Positions 1-7,637 of a DNA stretch of 64,000 bases are shown here, in pieces. The stretch's first letter is position 1, and each line of letters begins with the position of its first letter. The notes under the pieces are model-generated. The model was not told the DNA's origin. It made no database searches and worked only from the letters and a program-made list of their open reading frames with translations. This stretch comes from Allomeiothermus silvanus DSM 9946 (GTDB lineage: Bacteria; Deinococcota; Deinococci; Deinococcales; Thermaceae): NCBI RefSeq assembly GCF_000092125.1, contig NC_014212.1, forward strand, positions 3,062,279 through 3,126,278. The letters run 5' to 3'. A program made the position numbers and the translations under genes.

Positions 1-87
1 AACTGCACCTGGGGAACCTCCTTTCCTGGTCGGTTCCCCTCTTTTTATCCCAGCTTAGAGTCTCACATGTGTTTGTCCGGGTTCAGG
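1..87 (-). mobile_element. End of an IS481-type insertion sequence (left copy, cut by window edge)
   Basis: These 87 bases are the exact reverse complement of positions 63001-63087, the start of the IS481-type element at the other end of the window; identity stops at 87/63001. Bases 6-8 (CAC on +) are the GTG start codon of the transposase, which would be read leftwards out of the window. The element lies about 50 bp upstream of lspA and leaves that gene's own promoter intact. Only the 5' end of the element is visible, so the other end and any target duplication cannot be checked. Confidence 0.9.
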
Positions 88-100
88 TTTGGCTTGGGGC

Positions 101-130
101 TTGCATCTTCCCTTGGTGCCCCCTTAGACT
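101..130 (+). promoter_or_regulatory. Candidate leaderless promoter of lspA
   Basis: TTGCAT at 101-106 and TAGACT at 125-130 are separated by 18 bases. The GTG start of lspA at 137 falls where transcription would begin, so the mRNA would have no leader, a common arrangement in Deinococcus-Thermus. The IS481 copy ends at 87, just outside this promoter. Confidence 0.5.
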
Positions 131-136
131 CGCCCC

Positions 137-586
137 GTGCCTTTGATTCTCGTTCCTCTTTTACTCTGCCTCGACCAGGCAGTAAAAATCTGGGCTGTAG
201 CCCATCTTGCTCCGGGCGTGCCCCACCCCTTTATCCCCCTGCTGAACCTGACCCTCATCTACAACACCGGGGCAGCCTTTGGCCTCTTCCCGGGCGGGGC
301 CCGTATCTTGGTGGTCGTGAGTGTCGTGGTGGGGTTTGGAATTCTCTACTACCTAAGCCGCCATAGGCTGCCTCTGCTGCAGCAAGTAGCCTTCTCCCTG
401 ATCGCCGCCGGGGCCTTGGGCAATGCCATCGACCGGATCGGGCGGGGATCGGTAGTGGACTACCTCGACACTACCGGAACTGGCTGGGGGCCTTTTGACA
501 ATTTCCCCATCTTCAACCTAGCCGATGCCTGCGTGGTGGTAGGGGTAATCTTGCTGCTATTGCCGATCCGCCGACGCAAATGGTAA
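137..586 (+). CDS. lspA: Lipoprotein signal peptidase (signal peptidase II)
   Basis: Inner-membrane aspartyl peptidase that removes the signal peptide of prolipoproteins after lipid attachment. The 149-residue product has the usual LspA size and four hydrophobic segments. Seen motifs: an N-terminal D-x-x-x-K (D13, K17), then NTGAAFG, then GNAIDRIGRGSVVDY with the first catalytic Asp, and FNLADA near the C terminus with the second. The start is a GTG at 137 directly behind a promoter-like pair, with no Shine-Dalgarno sequence, fitting a leaderless message. The gene stands alone, convergent with the aminotransferase downstream, and an IS element ends 50 bp upstream. Confidence 0.93.
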   Translation: MPLILVPLLLCLDQAVKIWAVAHLAPGVPHPFIPLLNLTLIYNTGAAFGLFPGGARILVVVSVVVGFGILYYLSRHRLPLLQQVAFSLIAAGALGNAIDRIGRGSVVDYLDTTGTGWGPFDNFPIFNLADACVVVGVILLLLPIRRRKW

Positions 587-603
587 GCGCCCGGCACACC
601 CCC

Positions 604-1755
604 TTACAAGATCGCACCGATGCGCTCGAGGGCTTTCTTGATGTTCTCCTGGCTGGTAGCGTAAGAGAAGCGAACATGGTGCGGGGCGGCGAAGTCGGTG
701 CCGGGGACCACCGCCACCTTAGCCTCCTCGAGCATCTTTAGAGCCGCCTTGTTCTCGTCAGGGTCAATCTTGCTCACGTCGGAGAGCACGTAGAAGGCCC
801 CGTTTACTCTGGGGGTCGAAAGCCCCAAGTCGTTGAGCCCCTTCACGATGAGATCGCGGCGGCGACGGTAGGCCTCGCGGGCCATAGCGATGAACTTGCC
901 TGATTCCTCAACATTGTTGAGGGCCTCGACCATCGCCCATTGGGCGATAGTGTCGGGGGAGGTAGTGGACTGGCTCGAGACGTCGATAACCCCCTTGATC
1001 ACGTCCTTAGGCCCCCCGGCGTAACCGATGCGCCAACCGGTCATGGCGTAGGCTTTGGCTGCGCCGTTGACGGTGATGGTGCGATCAGGGGCCACGTGAG
1101 CTGGGGAGAAGTGTTCACCCTCGTAAATGAGGTGCTCGTAGATCTCGTCGGAGATCACGTAGAAATCGTGCTGGTTTGCGAGGTCGGCGATGGCGGTAAG
1201 CACTTCCTTGGGGTATACCGCCCCGGTGGGGTTGCCGGGTGAGTTGACCACGATGGCCTTGGTGCGGGGGGTGACTTTGTGAGCGATTTCGTCAGGATCG
1301 GGGATGAAACCCGATTCGGGCCCGGTTGCCACCGCTACCGGGTTTCCTCCGGCGAAGCGCACCATCTCGGGGTAGCTTACCCAGTAAGGGGCGATCACGA
1401 TTACCTCGTCGCCGGGATCGAGGATCGCCTGAAAGAGGTTGAAGAGGGCCTGCTTGCCGCCCACCGTCACCACGGTCTGTTCAGGCGGGATCTCAAGAGC
1501 GTTCTCCCGCTTGAATTTGGCGCTGATGGCCTCGCGCAGCTCGGGTATTCCCGCCGGTGGGGCATACTTGGTCTTCCCGGCTGCCATCGCCCGTGCTGCG
1601 GCATCCTTGATGTGCTGGGGGGTATCGAAGTCCGGCTCACCGGCGGTCATGGCGATGAGGTCTACACCCTGGCGGCGTAGCTCTAGGGCTTTAGCATTCA
1701 CGGCCACGGTGGCCGAGGGTTTCAGGGACCTGATGCGCTGGGACAAGCCTCGCAT
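604..1755 (-). CDS. aspC: Aspartate aminotransferase (class I, Thermus type)
   Basis: PLP-dependent cytosolic transaminase that exchanges amino groups between aspartate and 2-oxoglutarate. The 383-residue protein closely resembles the well-known Thermus thermophilus enzyme in length and motifs. Visible are the N-terminal MTAGEPDFDTP segment, SPGNPTG around residue 175, DEIYEHLIY, the PLP-binding lysine in NGAAKAYAMTGWRIGYAGG near residue 234, and the C-terminal HHVRFSYA with the substrate-binding Arg. It is transcribed leftwards, tail to tail with lspA (17 bp apart). The upstream DUF4384 gene on the same strand is separated from it by a terminator-like hairpin, so this gene is probably its own unit. 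Confidence 0.94.
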   Translation of the reverse strand: MRGLSQRIRSLKPSATVAVNAKALELRRQGVDLIAMTAGEPDFDTPQHIKDAAARAMAAGKTKYAPPAGIPELREAISAKFKRENALEIPPEQTVVTVGGKQALFNLFQAILDPGDEVIVIAPYWVSYPEMVRFAGGNPVAVATGPESGFIPDPDEIAHKVTPRTKAIVVNSPGNPTGAVYPKEVLTAIADLANQHDFYVISDEIYEHLIYEGEHFSPAHVAPDRTITVNGAAKAYAMTGWRIGYAGGPKDVIKGVIDVSSQSTTSPDTIAQWAMVEALNNVEESGKFIAMAREAYRRRRDLIVKGLNDLGLSTPRVNGAFYVLSDVSKIDPDENKAALKMLEEAKVAVVPGTDFAAPHHVRFSYATSQENIKKALERIGAIL

Positions 1756-1803
1756 ACCCGTAGATTCTCAAGGGTCTGCGGGTGAAGGTCAAGAGCCCAA
1801 AAG

Positions 1804-1836
1804 CCAAACCGCCCCATGGGGTGTAGGGCGGTTTGG
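1804..1836 (-). terminator. Terminator-like hairpin after the DUF4384 gene
   Basis: CCAAACCGCCC (1804-1814) pairs perfectly with GGGCGGTTTGG (1826-1836) over an 11-base loop. It lies 9 bp past the stop of the minus-strand DUF4384 gene and before the aminotransferase start. No long T run follows, so termination is likely rather than certain. Confidence 0.6.
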
Positions 1837-1844
1837 AACGCGGC

Positions 1845-2780
1845 TCACTCCTGCTCGCGCTCGAGCTTTATCTCTACAACTCCCTTTTTGTACTCGACTT
1901 TAAGGCTCGCTTTCTGGCTACCTTGGCGGTACTCTGCCTTTACCCGGCCCCCGCGGTTATCAAGCCGGGTGCGAACCCATCCTCGAGCCAACAGCTCACG
2001 TTCGTAGTACAGGTACACCTCGTAGTAGCTGCGGCCCTGATAGGCGATATAGATCTCATTCGGGGCAATCTCCTGGGAAACAATGGCTGCACCCGGCATG
2101 GGCGAGGGATACCACAGCGAGGCAGGGGCCGGGATCGCAGGCGGTGCAGGTGGCGCAGGGCGGGGACTCGGCTGCGGCTGGGGGGTTGGTTGCGGCTGCG
2201 GGGCAGGGGTGGGCTGCGGCGCGGGCGGCTGGACCACACCCCGGCCCACACGGAAGTATGCCACATCGCTAACCCACTCTCTGGAGGGGAGTGGGGTAAC
2301 CACGATGGACAGGGCGCGTGCTAGGTTTTCCGCCCCCTGCACCCGTACATCCCCGCTTTGCACATCGGCGATCTCGGCCAGCGAAAGGGGGCGCTTGCTG
2401 GCAACGGCCAGTACCCGGTCTAACCCTTCGGGGCCGGAGACGGTGAGGGTATAGCGGGCCCCGCGCGGCGGGAAGGCTTTCGCCTGTCCCGATCGCAAGA
2501 AGTTGTCGCGGTCGTAGGGGTTGGGGAGGATCAGGTCAATCTTGCCATCGGCGTTGATGTTGAAGAGATAGACGTAGGCATCCTGGTTGACCTGGACGTA
2601 GAGGATGATGTACTCGCCGATCGTATAGGTGGGAGAACCGCTCCCCGAGGGGTCTTTATCCACCCAAGTATTCACCTGCAGATCGGTGGGCATCGGGTTG
2701 ACGATGATCCCCTGAGGGCTGATGCGCGGCTGGGCGTAAGCCACCAGCCCCAGAAGTAACACTCCGAGAAATCGCTTCAT
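1845..2780 (-). CDS. Secreted DUF4384-domain protein with proline-rich linker
   Basis: A 311-residue exported protein. It starts with a signal peptide (MKRFLGVLLLGLVAYAQP). Residues about 20-165 match what is known of DUF4384 domains: YTIGEYIILYVQVNQDAYVYLFNI followed by a beta-rich stretch. A Pro/Gln/Ala-rich linker of about 40 residues (PQPTPAPQPQP repeats) then leads to a C-terminal domain of about 90 residues rich in Tyr, Arg and Lys. DUF4384 proteins of Deinococcus-Thermus are usually envelope-associated, so a periplasmic or surface role is inferred; the function is not known. The linker DNA is low-complexity and gives long spurious reading frames on the other strand. Confidence 0.8.
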   Translation of the reverse strand: MKRFLGVLLLGLVAYAQPRISPQGIIVNPMPTDLQVNTWVDKDPSGSGSPTYTIGEYIILYVQVNQDAYVYLFNINADGKIDLILPNPYDRDNFLRSGQAKAFPPRGARYTLTVSGPEGLDRVLAVASKRPLSLAEIADVQSGDVRVQGAENLARALSIVVTPLPSREWVSDVAYFRVGRGVVQPPAPQPTPAPQPQPTPQPQPSPRPAPPAPPAIPAPASLWYPSPMPGAAIVSQEIAPNEIYIAYQGRSYYEVYLYYERELLARGWVRTRLDNRGGRVKAEYRQGSQKASLKVEYKKGVVEIKLEREQE

Positions 2781-2931
2781 GTTTGCGTCGCTCCGCTACG
2801 GCGAAACGATACCTCCAGTTCCAGGCTATGCGGCGGCCCTGGCGGGGCGGTGAGCAAAGAGGAAGGGAAGCTTAACATTAAACGTTATTCCGCAAAGCAC
2901 TCTGTTTTCCTATAAACACCCGCGGGAATCT

Positions 2932-3927
2932 TCAACTCCACACTAGCTCGAGCCGGGCCTGGTAATATCCCACCTCGAGCCCCTTCACGTTCTTAATGAC
3001 CGGCCTTCGCCATTCCAGCGGCGTGCTCGGGTCGAGTACCCCCAATAGCTCGAGCAGCTGCACGACCGCCGGTTCCCGCGCCATGACCGAGCCGTCCTCG
3101 ACCTTGAGGGTGATGCCGATGGGCCCCCACTTCGTCTCGCGCAAGGCCATGCCGTAATAGCCATCGGCTCCCCGCTTGGCGGCTAGGCCCGGAACCAACT
3201 GCATCAGCACGGTGTCGATACTCTCTGGCCCAGCGATGAGGTCGGGGTGTTGGCGCATGGCCGAGTAGGCGGCCTCGAGGCCTTCCCGGTAGGGCTGGGG
3301 GGCCAACGCAGGCTCGGCCAATTGGGTGAACATCCAAGCTGCGCGGTCAAGGGGGAGCGCAAAGGTCGGGACGCTGCAGCCGTCCACCCCGTAGGGGATC
3401 TCCGAAACGCCGGAAAGTTCGCGCACGGTTTGAAAGATAAGCTGTTGCACCGGGTGCTGAGGGAGTTCATAGCCGTGCGGGTCGGCGCCCAGAGCCACGG
3501 CAGCCGCCAGCATCCCGGAGTGTTTACCCGAGCAATTATTGTGCAGCACGGTGGGTTTTTGCTGGTGGTCTTGGAGTTCTCGCCGGGCCGCGCGCGAGAA
3601 GGGAGCGTGCACCCCACAGGCCAGATAGCTAGGGTCGAGCCCGATCCGCTCGAGCATCCGCGCGGCGATCTCGGTATGGCGTGGGGTCCCGTCGTGGGAA
3701 GAGATAGCCAGGGCTAACTCCTCCGACCCAAAGCCGAATCTTCGCATGGCTCCGGTCTGAAAGAGGGCCTGGGCCTGGAAGGGTTTGGCCGAGGAGCGCA
3801 TATGGGCAAGAAGCCGGGGGTCGCCACCGGCGGCTAGCAGCTTGCCTTCTCGGTTCACCACGGCCAGCGAAACCCGGTGGCGGTTCTCGATCTCAGGGCC
3901 GCGATACGCGTAGACGTAGGGTTGCAC
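2932..3927 (-). CDS. Type II-like asparaginase (Rhizobium-type family)
   Basis: Predicted L-asparagine amidohydrolase of the family first described in Rhizobium etli, unrelated to the E. coli AnsA/AnsB fold. The 331-residue protein shows the family motifs MRSSAKPFQAQAL (near residue 45), SSHDGTPRHTE, HNNCSGKHSGML (near residue 130, with the conserved Ser-Gly-Lys and Cys) and GVDGCSVPTFALPL. It has no signal peptide, so it is probably cytoplasmic. It is separated from the DUF309 gene upstream by a strong hairpin and stands alone on the minus strand. It has the full family length and no visible damage. Confidence 0.87.
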   Translation of the reverse strand: MQPYVYAYRGPEIENRHRVSLAVVNREGKLLAAGGDPRLLAHMRSSAKPFQAQALFQTGAMRRFGFGSEELALAISSHDGTPRHTEIAARMLERIGLDPSYLACGVHAPFSRAARRELQDHQQKPTVLHNNCSGKHSGMLAAAVALGADPHGYELPQHPVQQLIFQTVRELSGVSEIPYGVDGCSVPTFALPLDRAAWMFTQLAEPALAPQPYREGLEAAYSAMRQHPDLIAGPESIDTVLMQLVPGLAAKRGADGYYGMALRETKWGPIGITLKVEDGSVMAREPAVVQLLELLGVLDPSTPLEWRRPVIKNVKGLEVGYYQARLELVWS

Positions 3928-3940
3928 CTGTCCAGTCTAC

Positions 3941-3965
3941 AAAAAGCCCGGCCTTTTCGCCGGGC
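3941..3965 (-). terminator. Rho-independent terminator (minus strand)
   Basis: GCCCGGC (3946-3952) and GCCGGGC (3959-3965) form a 7-bp G+C stem with a 6-base loop. On the minus strand it is followed by five T residues (AAAAA at 3941-3945 on +). It would end transcripts coming from the DUF309 gene before the asparaginase start. Confidence 0.8.
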
Positions 3966-4098
3966 GTTGCCTGAACCGCAAGACAGTCAGGCCGGATTTT
4001 TTACAAGGAGGTGGGTTCTCGCCCACCGGAATGAGGTTATTCCTCGATCATCAGGGCGATGTCAGACATCTGTGTTGCGTTTTGGCAAGCCAACCCGG
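3966..4098 (-). other. Gap between DUF309 gene and its terminator, with a second hairpin
   Basis: About 130 bases that would form the 3' part of the DUF309 transcript. It holds another stem, GGTGGG (4010-4015) with CCCACC (4022-4027), and then the terminator at 3941-3965. No open reading frame of note is present. A small non-coding RNA is possible but I recognise no family. Confidence 0.3.
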
Positions 4099-4431
4099 TC
4101 AGCGCAGGTAGGGAAAGGCTGGAGCCCTTTCCGGGTCTCGCAGGGCGGCTCGCACCTCCTCGATCAGTTCGGCCACCCGGACTCCTTGGTACGTAGGGGG
4201 GATCACCTCGAGGTGCCGCACAGCTTTGGTAAAGTTCCGCCAACCCCCGCTCGGGCTTGATTTGGCTTTGTGCAAGGCCGCCGCCAGCAAAATCACCCCC
4301 TGGGTGAACTCCCGCTCCGGCCCCCTGAGGCGCATCCACAGGGGCTCGAGCGCCTCGTGCACCTCCCAATACTCCCCCTGCCGCCATAGCTCGAGGGCGG
4401 TGACGAACTCGGGGGTTTCGAGTAAATGCAC
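4099..4431 (-). CDS. DUF309-domain protein
   Basis: A 110-residue all-helical protein of the DUF309 family. The family signature is clear: a short N-terminal helix, then YWEVHEALEPLW near residues 21-32, then REFTQGVILLAAALHKA. The conserved His-Glu and Gln-Gly residues suggest a metal or ligand site, but no DUF309 member has an established reaction that I can cite. The ATG at 4431 is the natural start since homologous sequence begins immediately. It is divergent from trxA, with about 140 bp between the two starts. Confidence 0.82.
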   Translation of the reverse strand: MHLLETPEFVTALELWRQGEYWEVHEALEPLWMRLRGPEREFTQGVILLAAALHKAKSSPSGGWRNFTKAVRHLEVIPPTYQGVRVAELIEEVRAALRDPERAPAFPYLR

Positions 4432-4570
4432 GTAGCCACCTTAAACGCAGGCAGTGGGGAGGCCCAACCTCCACCCCTACCCGTATCCCAGCGTACCCAA
4501 AAGTGCGCCGACTCTCTCTAGCGTGGATTCACGGTGTTAGAGTGAGGGCCAAGATTTGGAGGACGCTGGT

Positions 4571-4909
4571 ATGGCGAAACCTATCGACGTGAACGACGGC
4601 AACTTTGACCAGACCCTAAAGGAAAACAGCCTGGTGTTGGTGGATTTCTGGGCCGAGTGGTGCGGGCCCTGTCGCATGGTCGCCCCAGTGATGGAGGAAC
4701 TGGCCAGCGAATACCAGGGCAAGGTCACGGTTGCCAAGCTGGATGTGGACGCCAACCCCAAGACCGCCATGAAGTACCGGGTGATGAGCATCCCCACCAT
4801 CATCCTGTTCAAAAACGGCGAGCCTGCCGAAGTGCTAGTAGGCGCCCAGCCCAAGCGCAACTTCGAGGCCCGGTTGCAAAAGCACGTGCCCGCTGCTGCC
4901 CAAAACTAA
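4571..4909 (+). CDS. trxA: Thioredoxin
   Basis: Small cytosolic disulfide reductase, re-reduced by thioredoxin reductase. The 112-residue protein has the classic fold markers: [11 protein letters not shown] with the redox pair near residues 32-35, the buried Asp in LVDFWA, the cis-proline segment MSIPTIILF near residue 77, and GAQPK. The ATG at 4571 is chosen over a TTG at 4556 because TTGGAGGA (4556-4563) serves as ribosome-binding site at proper spacing and the family's N terminus fits. A terminator follows directly, so the gene is monocistronic. Confidence 0.95.
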   Translation: MAKPIDVNDGNFDQTLKENSLVLVDFWAEWCGPCRMVAPVMEELASEYQGKVTVAKLDVDANPKTAMKYRVMSIPTIILFKNGEPAEVLVGAQPKRNFEARLQKHVPAAAQN

Positions 4910-4925
4910 ACCTTTACCCCCTATA

Positions 4926-4954
4926 GCGCCCCCTGTTTCTTAGGGGGTGCTTTT
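4926..4954 (+). terminator. Rho-independent terminator of trxA
   Basis: CGCCCCCT and AGGGGGTG pair over a 7-base loop and are followed by TTTT (4951-4954), 17 bp after the trxA stop. Confidence 0.85.
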
Positions 4955-5099
4955 GCGCGATGCTTACCATCACCCCTACGTCCCGCGATAGCAGCTTTAC
5001 CAAGCCCCTAACCCCGGCTGTTGCCCCCTGGCTACCGATGCAGCAATAGCTGAGTCGGTCCGGCTTCCCGCTTCCCACTTCCCGCCTTAAGCTACTGTT

Positions 5100-6092
5100 G
5101 TGAAACCCATTGCCCTTGATGCCATGGGTGGCGACTACGCCCCCCAGGAAACTGTAGCCGGGGCCCTGCTGGCCGCCAAAGAAGGCATCCCGGTGGTGCT
5201 GGTCGGGCAGACTCCGGCGGTCAAGGCCGAACTGCAGCAGCAGGGCGGCGACCTCCCCATAGTAGAAGCACCCGAGTACATCGCCATGGAAGATGCCGCT
5301 ACCGATGTGCGCAAGAAGCGGGGAGCTTCGATAAATGTATGCATGGAGCTAGTGAAGAAGGGGGAAGCCTCCGCCGTGGTCGCAATGGGCCACACCGGGG
5401 CCACCCTGGCTTCTGCCTTATTCAATCTGGGACGCGTCCAGGGCGTTGAGCGCCCCACCTTGCTCATCGAGATGCCCAGCGAGAAAGGCCGGGTCTACCT
5501 CACCGATGGCGGGGCCAACGTGGACTGCAAGCCGCACTGGCTGGTGCAGTTTGCGGTGATGGCGACCGCCTACGCCGAGGCCCAAGGGGTGAAGAACCCC
5601 AGCGTGGGCCTGCTCTCCATTGGCGAGGAAGAGGGCAAAGGTAACGCGCTCACCAACGAGACCTATCCGTTGCTCAAAACCACGCCGGGGGTTCGCTTTC
5701 ACGGCAACGTGGAGGGCCGCGACATCTTCAAGGGAACCACCGACATCGTAGTGACCGACGGCTATACCGGCAACGTAGTCCTCAAGCTCTCCGAGGGAGA
5801 AGCCCGGACCCTCCTAAAATGGGTTCGCGAAGCCCTCACAAGTTCACCCCTGGCGAGGCTGGGCGGGTTGCTGGTGCGCGGCGCGTTGCAAGGCTTGCGG
5901 GCCAAGATGGACCCTGCCGAGTACGGGGCGATGCCCCTTTTGGGTGTAGAGGGCCCGGTCTTTATCGGGCATGGCTCGGCAGATGCTCGGGCAGTGCGCA
6001 ACGCCATTCGTAAAGCCAAAAGCGTGGTGGAAGCCGGCCTGGTCGAGCGGGTGCGGGCGAGCATCGCTCAGCTTACCCCGGCAGAGAGCTAA
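5100..6092 (+). CDS. plsX: Phosphate acyltransferase PlsX
   Basis: Makes acyl-phosphate from acyl-ACP, the first committed donor for membrane phospholipid synthesis with PlsY. The 330-residue length is normal. Diagnostic sequence: IALDAMGGDYAP at the N terminus, VRKKRGASINV, AMGHTGATLA, LTDGGANVDCKP and VTDGYTGNVVLKL. The start is a GTG at 5100. No fatty-acid genes (fabD/fabG/acpP), often next to plsX in other bacteria, follow here; a hairpin comes instead. The upstream 140 bp contain an imperfect heptamer repeat (CGCTTCC, CACTTCC) near 5071-5090. Confidence 0.95.
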   Translation: MKPIALDAMGGDYAPQETVAGALLAAKEGIPVVLVGQTPAVKAELQQQGGDLPIVEAPEYIAMEDAATDVRKKRGASINVCMELVKKGEASAVVAMGHTGATLASALFNLGRVQGVERPTLLIEMPSEKGRVYLTDGGANVDCKPHWLVQFAVMATAYAEAQGVKNPSVGLLSIGEEEGKGNALTNETYPLLKTTPGVRFHGNVEGRDIFKGTTDIVVTDGYTGNVVLKLSEGEARTLLKWVREALTSSPLARLGGLLVRGALQGLRAKMDPAEYGAMPLLGVEGPVFIGHGSADARAVRNAIRKAKSVVEAGLVERVRASIAQLTPAES

Positions 6093-6104
6093 AGCAGCGT
6101 AGCA

Positions 6105-6130
6105 CCCCGCTCTGGCTGGAGGAAGCGGGG
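6105..6130 (+). terminator. Terminator-like hairpin after plsX
   Basis: CCCCGCT (6105-6111) pairs with AGCGGGG (6124-6130), 13 bp after the plsX stop and 10 bp before the end of the small minus-strand gene. There is no long T tract, so it may serve both convergent genes. Confidence 0.5.
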
Positions 6131-6139
6131 CTCGACCTC

Positions 6140-6319
6140 TTATCGCGTTTCCCACCAGTACGCCTCCCACGGTGAGGCGTACTGTACTCGGCCCAGCAAA
6201 CCCCGCTGTACCGAGTATTCGTGGGAACCGCTCTTACCCAGCTCCACCCGCAAAAAGCCCTCGGCAAAGCCTAGTCGCTTAAGTTGGTCGCATGCTCGAG
6301 GTGCAGCAACCCCTGCCAT
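6140..6319 (-). CDS. Small uncharacterised protein (59 aa), tentative
   Basis: A short minus-strand frame of 59 codons that I do not recognise. Its C-terminal part is aromatic and charged (HEYSVQRGLLGRVQY, then SPWEAYWWETR) and does not look like random translation. It fills the space between plsX and mscS. The start at 6319 (MAGVAAPRACDQLKRLGF) is a guess; no good ribosome-binding site is seen. It could also be a shadow, hence the low confidence. Confidence 0.38.
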   Translation of the reverse strand: MAGVAAPRACDQLKRLGFAEGFLRVELGKSGSHEYSVQRGLLGRVQYASPWEAYWWETR

Positions 6320-6364
6320 TTCTGTAGGGGGCACCCTAGAGGCAAGCTTGAATATAGTGACCGC

Positions 6365-7414
6365 ATGGAACCTACGCTCATGCAAGCCAACACCCTTCCC
6401 TGGCAAGCCCTTTTGGGGTTGGGGGTCGTCTCGCTCACCCTATGGCTAGGGCGCACCGGGGCCCGGCTCCTCAACCAAGCCGGGCGTCTGACCGCCATGC
6501 AGGGAGATGATCGCTACTGGCGAATCTTAGGGTTCGTCTGGTGGGGAATGACCCTCCTGGGCGGGCTATCCCTGCTCACCGAGATTTTCCGCCTTCCCTT
6601 GGAGCCTTTTCGCACTTGGGGCCACCAGCTTTCCCAGTGGCTGGGCTCGAGGGGGCTCACCGGGCTCCTCATCCTGGCCTCGGCCTCGCTGGGGTACCGG
6701 CTGATCCCCATGCTGCTGGGCCGAATACCTATCGTAGCCTCACCCGAGTTTACCCGGCAGCAGGTGCGAAGCCAGACCCTAAAAGCCGTGCTGGACTCGG
6801 GGCTTCGCACCTTAGTGCTGGTGATTGGGGGGCTATTTTTCCTCTCTAACTTGGGGCTCAATGTCACCGCGCTCTTAGCCGGGGTAGGGGTGGCGGGCCT
6901 GGCGGTGAGCTTCGCTGCGCAAAACCTCATCCGCGACCTGATCAACGGGTTTTTCATCCTGCTGGAAGACCAGTTCGGAGTGGGGGACGTAATCACCGTG
7001 GGGGCCCTCACCGGCACCGTTGAGCGCTTCAACCTACGGATTACCGTGCTGCGCGACGTGGAAGGCCGGGTTCACTTCCTGCCCAACTCGGGCATCACGG
7101 TGGTTTCAGTATTGAGCCGGGACTGGGCGCGGGCGGTAGTAGACGTGCCGGTTTCCTGGAAGGAGGACCTCGAGCGTGCCCTGGAGGCTTTCCGCGACGA
7201 AGCCGAACGGTTTTACCAAGACCCCCAGTGGAGACCCAAATTTTCCGCCCCGCCGGATGTGCAAGGGGTGCAACAGCTTGCCAACGAGGCTATTGTCCTG
7301 CGGGTGTTGTTCACCACCAAGCCCAAGGAGCAGTGGGAGGTGGGGCGGGAGTTTCGCCGCCGAATCGCCGAGCGCTTCGGACGCGAGGCAATCAAGACCC
7401 CAGCCACCCAGTAG
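6365..7414 (+). CDS. MscS-family mechanosensitive channel
   Basis: Small-conductance mechanosensitive channel protein that releases solutes on osmotic downshift. The 349-residue protein has about four hydrophobic segments. The pore helix region is ALLAGVGVAGLAVSFAAQNLIRD and the conserved beta-domain entry is FFILLEDQFGVGDVITVG with VERFNLR following, both typical of MscS. The start is taken as ATG 6365, 6 bp after a TATAGT box (6353-6358), which suggests a leaderless transcript. It is monocistronic; the disrupted small gene and the ISAs1 element follow. Confidence 0.9.
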   Translation: MEPTLMQANTLPWQALLGLGVVSLTLWLGRTGARLLNQAGRLTAMQGDDRYWRILGFVWWGMTLLGGLSLLTEIFRLPLEPFRTWGHQLSQWLGSRGLTGLLILASASLGYRLIPMLLGRIPIVASPEFTRQQVRSQTLKAVLDSGLRTLVLVIGGLFFLSNLGLNVTALLAGVGVAGLAVSFAAQNLIRDLINGFFILLEDQFGVGDVITVGALTGTVERFNLRITVLRDVEGRVHFLPNSGITVVSVLSRDWARAVVDVPVSWKEDLERALEAFRDEAERFYQDPQWRPKFSAPPDVQGVQQLANEAIVLRVLFTTKPKEQWEVGREFRRRIAERFGREAIKTPATQ

Positions 7415-7486
7415 GGCTCGAGCCGGGGCATCCTGTCAGAGACAGGCTATTTGAACAGTAATTGAAAATTTTTGTGAGATTATGTC

Positions 7487-7516
7487 TTGACAAGAATAGA
7501 TATTATGCCTTATACA
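7487..7516 (+). promoter_or_regulatory. Strong candidate promoter of the disrupted small gene
   Basis: TTGACA (7487-7492) and TATACA (7511-7516) lie 18 bases apart. ATG follows at 7523, about where transcription would start, so this is a likely leaderless promoter. The same promoter now reads into the ISAs1 element. Confidence 0.6.
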
Positions 7517-7522
7517 TATCCT

Positions 7523-7637
7523 ATGATCGCGCCACGCAAAAGACATAACCAACACGCCCTTCGCGGACTCCTGTTTGATCTCGTTACCGGCGCAATCCTG
7601 GGGGCTTTGCTGTTCATTTTTATGTGGCTGTCGCCCG
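7523..7637 (+). pseudogene. Small membrane peptide gene interrupted by ISAs1 at its last codons
   Basis: Reads MIAPRKRHNQHALRG, then a hydrophobic stretch LVTGAILGALLFIFMWL. Removing the IS and one copy of the 7-bp target repeat joins ...CTG TCG CCC G to CC TGA (stop 8793-8795), giving an original product of 39 residues ending LSPA. With the IS present, translation instead runs into IS sequence and gains a long tail. One predicted membrane helix follows a basic N terminus. The function is unknown; small single-helix peptides of this sort can be type I toxins or regulators, but no antitoxin is visible. Confidence 0.5.

Noticed and set aside
67-366. Plus-strand frame starting in the IS end and covering lspA
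   Set aside because: Out of frame with lspA, no homology, and it starts inside IS sequence.
3945-4100. 6S RNA or another known small RNA downstream of DUF309
   Set aside because: Two hairpins are present but I cannot match the 6S central bubble or any other family; left as an unexplained transcript end.
4037-4474. Minus-strand frame of 145 codons overlapping the DUF309 gene
   Set aside because: The DUF309 frame has conserved family motifs; this one is Arg/Pro/Ala-rich and out of frame.
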